DNA from: UBA9647 sp049522195
GTDB lineage: Bacteria > Bacteroidota > Ignavibacteria > UBA10030
Assembly: GCA_049522195.1 (NCBI GenBank)
Contig: JBEKOB010000009.1
Span: 4,076-68,075 of the forward strand
Direction: 5' to 3'
Length of the DNA stretch: 64,000 bases
Shown here: positions 58,480-64,000 of the stretch, piece after piece
How positions within the stretch are numbered: the stretch's first letter is position 1
Layout of the letters: each line of letters opens with the position of its first letter
Notes under the pieces: model-generated
The model's input: the letters and a program-made list of their open reading frames with translations, nothing else
What the model was told of the DNA's origin: nothing
Databases searched by the model: none
Translations under genes and position numbers: made by a program

Positions 58480-59346
58480 ATGAAGCTTCTTGGCGTCATA
58501 GGTCATCCGATTGCACACTCGCTTTCTCCGCTGCTGCACAACACCGCGTTTTCTCTGCTTGGGTTGGATTGCAGGTATGAGGCATTTGACGTTGAGCCCT
58601 CCTCTCTTGGCACGGCGATCCGAGACTTTAAGGCGAAGGGATTCCTCGGATTGAACGTCACCATTCCGCACAAGGAGGCAATCGTCGAATTCGTCGATGA
58701 ACAATCCGATGAGTCGAAAGCAATCGGAGCAGTCAACACGTTGATCTTCGACCGCGATCGAATCCATGGCGACAACACCGACGTGTACGGCGTCGCAGCT
58801 TCGCTTGAAGAGTATCGACCCCGGATTCAAAAACAGCTTGCAGTGGTGATCGGCGCCGGCGGATCGGCGAGAGCGATCATCTATGCACTTTGCAGCCGGT
58901 TTGCTCCTGCCGAAATTGTCATCGCGAATCGGGGCGAAGAGCGCGCGAAGGAGTTGATCTCAGAACTGAAGCCACACGCGAAGCAAACGACGCTTCGGTC
59001 GGTTTCCTTAGCCGGTGGAGATTTCGACGCCCTCTTGCCGAAAGCAGCATTAGTGGTCAATGCTACGTCAGTAGGTATGTTTCCGGCTGTCGATCAGTCG
59101 CCAGTCGGCGAACAGGCGAGTTTTCACTCAGATCAGATTGTGATGGACCTGATCTATACGCCACTTGAGACCAGGTTCCTGACCCAGGCTTCACGGTGCG
59201 GCGCGAGAACCATTAGAGGCCTGGAGATGTTCTTACACCAGGGAGCGCGATCATTCGAGATTTGGCTTGGCCGCCAATTACCACTTGAGCAACTGAGGCC
59301 GGTGATCGTCAACGAATTGAAATCCAGACACACAACAGCGAAATAG
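58480..59346 (+). CDS. aroE: Shikimate dehydrogenase
   Basis: 288 residues from ATG 58480 (MKLLGVIGHPIAHSLSP), with GAGG seven bases before it; the open frame extends 45 codons upstream into the repeat array without family character. Motifs: GHPIAHSLSPLLHN, NVTIPHKEAIVEFVD with the catalytic Lys, IGAVNTLIF, GDNTDVYGV with the catalytic Asp, the NADP site VIGAGGSARAIIYAL and VVNATSVGM. It reduces 3-dehydroshikimate in the aromatic amino-acid pathway. Normal length. larE follows 5 bases after the stop. Confidence 0.95.
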   Translation: MKLLGVIGHPIAHSLSPLLHNTAFSLLGLDCRYEAFDVEPSSLGTAIRDFKAKGFLGLNVTIPHKEAIVEFVDEQSDESKAIGAVNTLIFDRDRIHGDNTDVYGVAASLEEYRPRIQKQLAVVIGAGGSARAIIYALCSRFAPAEIVIANRGEERAKELISELKPHAKQTTLRSVSLAGGDFDALLPKAALVVNATSVGMFPAVDQSPVGEQASFHSDQIVMDLIYTPLETRFLTQASRCGARTIRGLEMFLHQGARSFEIWLGRQLPLEQLRPVIVNELKSRHTTAK

Positions 59347-59351
59347 CATCC

Positions 59352-60203
59352 ATGCCCGATCAAACGCTGCAGAGAAAACACGAAGACCTTAAGAACATCT
59401 TGCTTGAAATGGGAAGCGTCGCTATCGGCTTCTCAGGCGGGATCGACAGCACGCTCCTGATTCGAGTAGCAACCGACGTGCTCGGAAATAGCGCGCTTGC
59501 CGTTATCGGCAGGTCGGAGACCTACCCGACCCGTGAGTTCGAGGAGGCGATTCAGCTTGCAGTGTCATTCGGCTCTCGATATCGGATAGTAAACACAGAG
59601 GAAACAGATAATCTAAAGTTCAGGGAGAACCCGCCTGATCGATGTTATTTCTGCAAAACGGAGCTGTTTGGTAAGCTGAACGTCATTGCTGAAGAAGAGG
59701 GAATCCGGTGGGTCGCCGACGGAACGATCGTGGATGATCTGGGAGATTTTCGCCCCGGCATGCGCGCGAAGAGCGAGCAAAACGTCCGGTCGCCACTCCT
59801 CGAAGCGGGCTTCACCAAAGCAGATGTGCGGACCTTGTCACGTGAGCTGGGAATCCCGACGTGGGACAAGCCGTCGTTTGCGTGCCTCTCGTCGAGATTT
59901 CCCTACGGCCACGGCATCACCAAGGAGAACCTCATGAAAGTAGATGCGGCGGAGACGTTTATGCGCGATCTGGGCTTCAGGTTCTTCCGTGTCAGGCATC
60001 ATGACGACAAGACAGCCAGACTTGAGATAGGTCCCCAGGAATTTGATCGGATGTTTGACAGTGCCCTTCGCGAGAAGATCGTCGATCATTTCAAGACTCT
60101 TGGTTTCGCGTACGTCACGCTCGACCTTCAAGGTTATCGGACGGGGAGCATGAATGAAGTATTGACAGAGGATGAGAAGAAGGAATATTTGGGAAGCAAG
60201 TAG
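59352..60203 (+). CDS. larE: LarE-type ATP-dependent sulfur transferase (three-Cys form)
   Basis: 283 residues. The PP-loop motif is SGGIDSTLL (residues 28-36), followed by the LarE pattern GRSETYPTREFEEAIQLA and NPPDRCYFCKTELF. It has three cysteines, C98 and C101 (CYFC) and C178 (SFACLSSRFPYG). In lactobacilli LarE gives up the sulfur of a single Cys during synthesis of the nickel-pincer cofactor; three-Cys forms are known to bind an iron-sulfur cluster and can work catalytically. The match of C98/C101/C178 to that type is inferred from spacing. No larB or larC is in the window. It follows aroE by 5 bases. The last codons run into an octamer array. Confidence 0.9.
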   Translation: MPDQTLQRKHEDLKNILLEMGSVAIGFSGGIDSTLLIRVATDVLGNSALAVIGRSETYPTREFEEAIQLAVSFGSRYRIVNTEETDNLKFRENPPDRCYFCKTELFGKLNVIAEEEGIRWVADGTIVDDLGDFRPGMRAKSEQNVRSPLLEAGFTKADVRTLSRELGIPTWDKPSFACLSSRFPYGHGITKENLMKVDAAETFMRDLGFRFFRVRHHDDKTARLEIGPQEFDRMFDSALREKIVDHFKTLGFAYVTLDLQGYRTGSMNEVLTEDEKKEYLGSK

Positions 60204-60239
60204 TGGAGTATGTGAGTAGATGAGTAGTGGAGTAGGTGT
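60200..60239 (+). repeat. Octamer array after larE (AGTAGNGG)
   Basis: Five 8-base words in phase: AGTAGTGG, AGTATGTG, AGTAGATG, AGTAGTGG, AGTAGGTG. It starts in the larE stop codon (TAG within AAGTAGTGG). Unlike most arrays in the window, no inverted arm is seen. Confidence 0.8.
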
Positions 60240-60248
60240 AGAAAAACG

Positions 60249-60324
60249 AGATCCTTCCCTGTGACATGATTGGCCCCCACCACAGTTTTGGCGGACCCAA
60301 TGAACGACACACAGGGAAGGATCT
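60249..60324. terminator. Long-loop bidirectional hairpin between larE and the tricorn gene
   Basis: AGATCCTTCCCTGTG (60249-60263) pairs perfectly over 15 bp with CACAGGGAAGGATCT (60310-60324). The 46-base loop holds smaller inverted pieces (ATTGG/CCAAT). T-rich sequence follows on both strands (TTTGCGTTTT on plus; CGTTTTTC on minus), so it can end transcription from both convergent genes. The stem is unusually long and the loop unusually large for a terminator, so a small mobile or REP-like unit is another reading. Confidence 0.6.
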
Positions 60325-60384
60325 TTGCGTTTTGTGATCTCATCCGAGCTTCCGACTGGCACCCGGGCGAGACGAAGGCGATTC

Positions 60385-63300
60385 TTACTTCTTCATAAGC
60401 TCCTGAACAGCTGCTTCAATTTGTTGATCGCGCCCCGCTGTCATAATCGCAGGCTCGTTGCGAATCTTGATGTCGGGTTCTAGCTGGTTGTTTTCGCAGA
60501 ACTTTCCGTCCGGTGTCCGCCACCCTCCCATCGGGACGCCAAACCTCAATGATGGGTCGATCTGATTTTCCCACCAAACAAATGTTCCCGTGCCGGGCAC
60601 AGGCATACCGAGTGTCTTGCCCACGCCTTTCAATTTGTATGCAACCGGGAAGAGATGCGCGTCTGAATAGTTGCTTTCGCCGATCAGGACAATGGAAGCC
60701 TTTGTCCACTTGTCTAATGGTTCAGAGCCGACATATTGTCCATGCGGGATAATGTCGAAGTACTTTTTCCCGCTCAGGAAATCGGACAATTGTTCGTGGA
60801 TGCCGCCGCCACCATTGAAACGCGTGTCCACTATGATAGCCTTCTTGCCGATGTTGCGGCCCAGTGCTTCCTCAAAGACCGTTCGCATGCTTTGGTCGTT
60901 CATTGCACGGACGTGGACGTAGCCAATCTCGCCTTTTGACAGCTTCTCCACTTCTTCGCGGCGGTTCTTCACCCAGCGCCTGTACAGCAATTCATTCTCT
61001 TCGCCGCCTGAAATCGGTTTCACCGTTTCATCCCATCGCTTGTCAGTCGAAGGATCGTACACCGAAAGAAGTGTCAACTTGCCCACCTTGCGGTTCAGCA
61101 GCTGATAGAAATCCAACGAGGGCGTGAGCTGCTGGCCATCAATCGACTCAATAATATTCCCAGCGAGTATCTTGGATGACGCCTTATCCAGAGGTCCTCC
61201 CTCAACGACTTCCGCGATACGAACGCCGTTGCCGGTGTAACTGAAGTCGTACAGAAGGCCGAGTTCTGCAGTCTGGTCAGAGTTTGGGCGGTCGCTCCGA
61301 TAGTAGCATCCGGTGTGGGATGCGTTGACCTCACCCAGCATCTCGCTCAGCATCTCCGCAAAATCATAGTTGTTGTTTACGAAAGGGAGAAATTTCTTAT
61401 AGATCTTGAAGTAACCGTCCCAATCCACTCCCTGCAGATCAACCACGTAAAACTTTTCTTTGAATTGTCGCCAGGCGTGATCGAAGATGTATTCCCTTTC
61501 ATCCGCTTGCTTCAACACCATTTCTCCCCCCGTTTTCACAGCTTCGGACTTGCCGCTCTCAGCATCCACTTTCATAGGCTTTCCATCCACGAGAAGGAAA
61601 ATGAACTTGCCGTCAGAAGAGAGCTCCATTTGAGCATTCTGAGCACCGAGTTTGGCGAAAATCTTCGTTTCTTTCGTGCGCAATTCCGTCACCCAGAGAT
61701 CGTTCCCCTTGTCGAAGCTCGTAAGGTAAAAGAGCTTCTCACCATCCTTCGAAAGGATCCAATCGCTCGCCGGCGAAGTGTGCGTTGTCAGCCTGGTCTT
61801 GCGCTCCGTAAGATTGTTCCAATCGATCACAGTTTCTTTTTTTGTAGAGTCTTTCTCGGACTTGGCCGCGGCAGCGTCCTTCCCCTTCTTTTCCGTTTTA
61901 GACTTTTCATCTGCTTCTTTCTTCTCCTTTTCTTCCTGTTCTTTCACCAGGGCAAACTCCTCCTTCGAAAGTTTGAATCTATCGTAGGCAGCTCTGGAAA
62001 AGAACATCCCGTACACATTTCCACTGAAGAGATCGCCCCCCTGCGTACGGGTTCCCTCACGGTCCGAACCCCAGATCATCATCTTGCCGTCCATCACCCA
62101 CTTGGGCGTAGAGCTGTCATACCCGCTCTGCGTCAGATCGTGGATTTCACCCGTCCCATCAGAAGAGACCAAGCCGACTTGAGGTGCGAAGATCCGCTCG
62201 GGATATCCATATTGCACCAGGAACCACTTCCCGTCCGGTGACCACCGATAATACTGATCGCCATCTGCATACGAATAGTTCTTGTCCGCGGGCATAATTG
62301 TCCGCGTTGCTTTCGTAGCAAGGTTGATCACTTTGAGCGTAACACGATTCTCCAGGTACGCGACCTCTTTTCCGTCGGGCGAGAACATAGGCTGGTATTC
62401 CTCGGCGTCGGTGGCAACAACCGGTGTCTCTTTGAGAACTGTCGAAACATAAAAGTATGGTTCCTCTTTGCGGGTGATTGTGACAGTGTAGATATTCCAG
62501 TTGTTGTCTTTTTCTGCAGCGTACACCAGGGAGCGACCGTCCGGGCTGAAGTCTACGCTTCGCTCCTGCCACGGAGTATTCGTGATGCGTTTGGTGATAC
62601 CCCCCTCCATGCTTGTGACGAATATCTCGCCGCGAAAGACATACGCGAATTCTTTCCCGTTTGGAGAAAGCTTCGCCTCAGTGAAACCATCGTTCACCGG
62701 AACGATCCTATCAAGCGTCGCGCGCCCATCGGTCGCGATGCGGACGGTAACTTTTCGTGGTTCGCCTCCGGGCGACATCGTGTACACTTCGCCGTCATAG
62801 CAGAAGCAAAGAACGTTGTTCTTCGAACGAGTAAGAAACCGCACCGGGTTCCTGGTGAATCGTGTGAGCGGGACGCTACTGGCAGGATTTGAGAGAGAGC
62901 TCCTGTAGACATTGAACGAGCCGCTTTGTTCGCTCAGGTAGTAGAACCCATCGTTGTCAGAGTCGAACACGGGATTGCGATCCTCTCCATTGAACTGTGT
63001 CAGCTGCTTGTAGGTCTTTGATTTGAAATCGTAGACCCAAATATCCCGCGTCACCGAAGAAGTATGATGCTTGCGCCAGTTACTCTCGTATCCTTTGACG
63101 TCGTGATAGATCAGCTTGTCTCCCGTGGAACTAACTGTCGCATCAAGAGCTGGGACGGGGAGTACCTGAGACACTCTGCCCCCGGATACGGGCACGCTGT
63201 AAAGCTGCGTCATCAGCGCAACGGGGAATTGGACATTGGTAGCCAGCTCCTGGCGCTGAGCGGAGAAAAGCACCGCGTTGTCATCCGCGGCGAAGCTACT

Positions 63301-63642
63301 TGGAATCTCCGCGGTGGAATGAAACGTCAGTCGCTTTGCTTCTCCTCCCGTAGCAGGCATGACAAAAACATCGAAATTTCCGTACCGGTCAGAGGCAAAT
63401 GCAATGCTCTTGCCATCGTGGCTCCAGACCGGAGCGAACTCATACGATTCGGTGATCGTGAGAGGTGTCGCCGTACCTCCGGATACGGGGATTGAGTAGA
63501 TATCGCCTTTATATTCGAACAGGATCGTCTGTCCGTCAGGTGAAATCGCAGGATACCGCAACCACAGTGGATTTTCCTGGCAGAAAACGGCAGAAGTAAG
63601 CAGGATAGTGAGGACAAAGCCGGGGATCAGTCTTAAGCTCAT
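60385..63642 (-). CDS. Tricorn-like S41 peptidase with N-terminal propeller
   Basis: 1085 residues with a signal peptide (MSLRLIPGFVLTILLTSAVFC). The first 550 residues hold many TolB/PD40 propeller blades (ISPDGQTILFEYKGDIY, WSHDGKSIAFASDRYGNFDV, FSPDGRSLVYAAEKDNNW). A Lys/Glu-rich linker (about 565-605) precedes a tricorn C1/PDZ/C2 part with GNIIESIDGQQLTP (PDZ) and the S41 core VDTRFNGGGGIHEQLSDFL and ESNYSDAHLFP, where the Ser of YSDA is the likely nucleophile. Archaeal tricorn digests proteasome peptides; here the protein is exported. SD GGAG and a promoter lie upstream. It fits the peptide-use theme of the window. Confidence 0.93.
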   Translation of the reverse strand: MSLRLIPGFVLTILLTSAVFCQENPLWLRYPAISPDGQTILFEYKGDIYSIPVSGGTATPLTITESYEFAPVWSHDGKSIAFASDRYGNFDVFVMPATGGEAKRLTFHSTAEIPSSFAADDNAVLFSAQRQELATNVQFPVALMTQLYSVPVSGGRVSQVLPVPALDATVSSTGDKLIYHDVKGYESNWRKHHTSSVTRDIWVYDFKSKTYKQLTQFNGEDRNPVFDSDNDGFYYLSEQSGSFNVYRSSLSNPASSVPLTRFTRNPVRFLTRSKNNVLCFCYDGEVYTMSPGGEPRKVTVRIATDGRATLDRIVPVNDGFTEAKLSPNGKEFAYVFRGEIFVTSMEGGITKRITNTPWQERSVDFSPDGRSLVYAAEKDNNWNIYTVTITRKEEPYFYVSTVLKETPVVATDAEEYQPMFSPDGKEVAYLENRVTLKVINLATKATRTIMPADKNYSYADGDQYYRWSPDGKWFLVQYGYPERIFAPQVGLVSSDGTGEIHDLTQSGYDSSTPKWVMDGKMMIWGSDREGTRTQGGDLFSGNVYGMFFSRAAYDRFKLSKEEFALVKEQEEKEKKEADEKSKTEKKGKDAAAAKSEKDSTKKETVIDWNNLTERKTRLTTHTSPASDWILSKDGEKLFYLTSFDKGNDLWVTELRTKETKIFAKLGAQNAQMELSSDGKFIFLLVDGKPMKVDAESGKSEAVKTGGEMVLKQADEREYIFDHAWRQFKEKFYVVDLQGVDWDGYFKIYKKFLPFVNNNYDFAEMLSEMLGEVNASHTGCYYRSDRPNSDQTAELGLLYDFSYTGNGVRIAEVVEGGPLDKASSKILAGNIIESIDGQQLTPSLDFYQLLNRKVGKLTLLSVYDPSTDKRWDETVKPISGGEENELLYRRWVKNRREEVEKLSKGEIGYVHVRAMNDQSMRTVFEEALGRNIGKKAIIVDTRFNGGGGIHEQLSDFLSGKKYFDIIPHGQYVGSEPLDKWTKASIVLIGESNYSDAHLFPVAYKLKGVGKTLGMPVPGTGTFVWWENQIDPSLRFGVPMGGWRTPDGKFCENNQLEPDIKIRNEPAIMTAGRDQQIEAAVQELMKK

Positions 63643-63702
63643 GATTGAGTCTCCTGAATTGTGAGGTATGTTAAGTTTCTGCCCGGGGAATTACACGGTC
63701 GA

Positions 63703-63732
63703 GATATAGCGTGAAGATGGAAAGCTGGTCAA
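63703..63732 (-). promoter_or_regulatory. Sigma70-type promoter of the tricorn-like gene
   Basis: On the minus strand TTGACC (63732-63727), 18 bases, TATATC (63708-63703). The leader is about 55 bases. The rest of the gap 63643-63851 shows nothing else. Confidence 0.6.
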
Positions 63733-63851
63733 ATATACACAAATCCGTCGGTTCCTGCTTCTCCCAGATTGAGAAACGCAACAAAAGGCCAAGAAGTGAT
63801 GGAGGGAATTGATACGTCATTCTGCGTATAGTACTCACAAAGTGTTGCTAT

Positions 63852-64000
63852 TTAGCGTGGGCAAAGGTAGAAGTACCAACGAAAATAGTTTAGCCGATGC
63901 CGTTTGCTGAGTCCACGATGTTGACGATATCGCAGTTTCAACCGGGAGAAGTAACCCTCAAGAGCATTGGTTGAACGCGGGATGTTGGAGTCGTCAAGAT
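63852..64000 (-). CDS. Transposase, C-terminal end (cut by window edge)
   Basis: The last 49 codons of a minus-strand gene running off the right edge. The visible part reads LDDSNIPRSTNALEGYFSRL, then KLRYRQHRGLSKRHRLNY and FRWYFYLCPR before the TAA at 63854-63852. The pattern (IPRxTNALEGxFSRLK...RxHRGLS) is the end of IS256/IS1249-type (mutator-like) DDE transposases, with the Glu of ALEG being the usual catalytic acid. Whether the gene is intact depends on the sequence beyond the window. No terminal inverted repeat was seen between its end and the tricorn promoter. Confidence 0.8.
   Translation of the reverse strand, partial: LDDSNIPRSTNALEGYFSRLKLRYRQHRGLSKRHRLNYFRWYFYLCPR

Noticed and set aside
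5338..60239. Reading the word arrays as a CRISPR array
   Set aside because: Words are 7-8 bases without spacers of 30 bases, and no cas gene is present.

Overview
The window is a compact bacterial chromosome segment of moderate GC content. It holds about 57 protein-coding genes, one tRNA and one SRP RNA, and has no phage block, rRNA operon or CRISPR array. Strong Shine-Dalgarno sequences (e.g. before the genes starting at 4167, 8719, 11307 and 33517) and sigma70-type promoters with 17-18 bp spacing argue against a typical Bacteroidetes. The gene set (lolA next to ftsK, SpmA/SpmB in a non-sporulation setting, a Zn-dehydrogenase/MocA fusion, a tricorn homologue, RNase E/G) fits an uncultured member of the wider Bacteroidota/Chlorobiota/Ignavibacteriota group. 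This placement is an inference; no 16S gene is present.

Layout. 0-15.3 kb, all minus strand: envelope-stress proteins (PspC, DUF4097), a ribosome-rescue factor, then a protein- and peptide-use block (S9 peptidase, M29 aminopeptidase, MFS carrier, aminoacyl-histidine dipeptidase, PqqD-like protein, OPT peptide transporter, proline dehydrogenase, outer-membrane protein, SpmB/SpmA). 15.4-17.2 kb, plus strand: a DNA methyltransferase followed by an unrecognised protein with a nuclease-like motif, a candidate restriction-modification pair. 17.3-32 kb, minus strand: DUF92 protein, holA, cyclophilin, uppP, the dehydrogenase fusion, a flippase-like protein, lolA, ftsK, comB, gcvT, a transaldolase-family enzyme and RNase E/G. 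32.4-33.3 kb: SRP RNA, tRNA-Ala(CGC) and a response regulator. 33.5-47 kb: mazG, phoH, LysM protein, lipoprotein, radC, periplasmic binding protein, TPR protein, ABC transporter, guaA and a GH31 glucosidase. 47.3-56.7 kb: a Trp-rich DUF6600 protein, then rluD-lspA-dksA-like-ileS and DUF2905, PNP, DivIVA and YggS. 56.9-60.2 kb, plus strand: TPR protein, aroE, larE. 60.4-64 kb: a tricorn-like protease and the cut-off 3' end of a transposase.

The most unusual feature is not a gene. About ten intergenic gaps hold short arrays of 7- or 8-base degenerate words, mostly built as two arms of the same word in opposite orientation. The word usually differs from gap to gap. One pair of arms encloses a four-helix-bundle (23S IVP/S23-type) gene at 5388-5762, and a gene-less pair with the same word (GTGAGAN) lies 1.4 kb away. 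This resembles a cassette with filled and empty forms and deserves follow-up. Other items are the candidate restriction-modification pair, a response regulator whose complete receiver domain can only start at an ATC codon, a 10-1-10 perfect palindrome before the DUF6600 gene, and a MITE-like 66-base inverted repeat.
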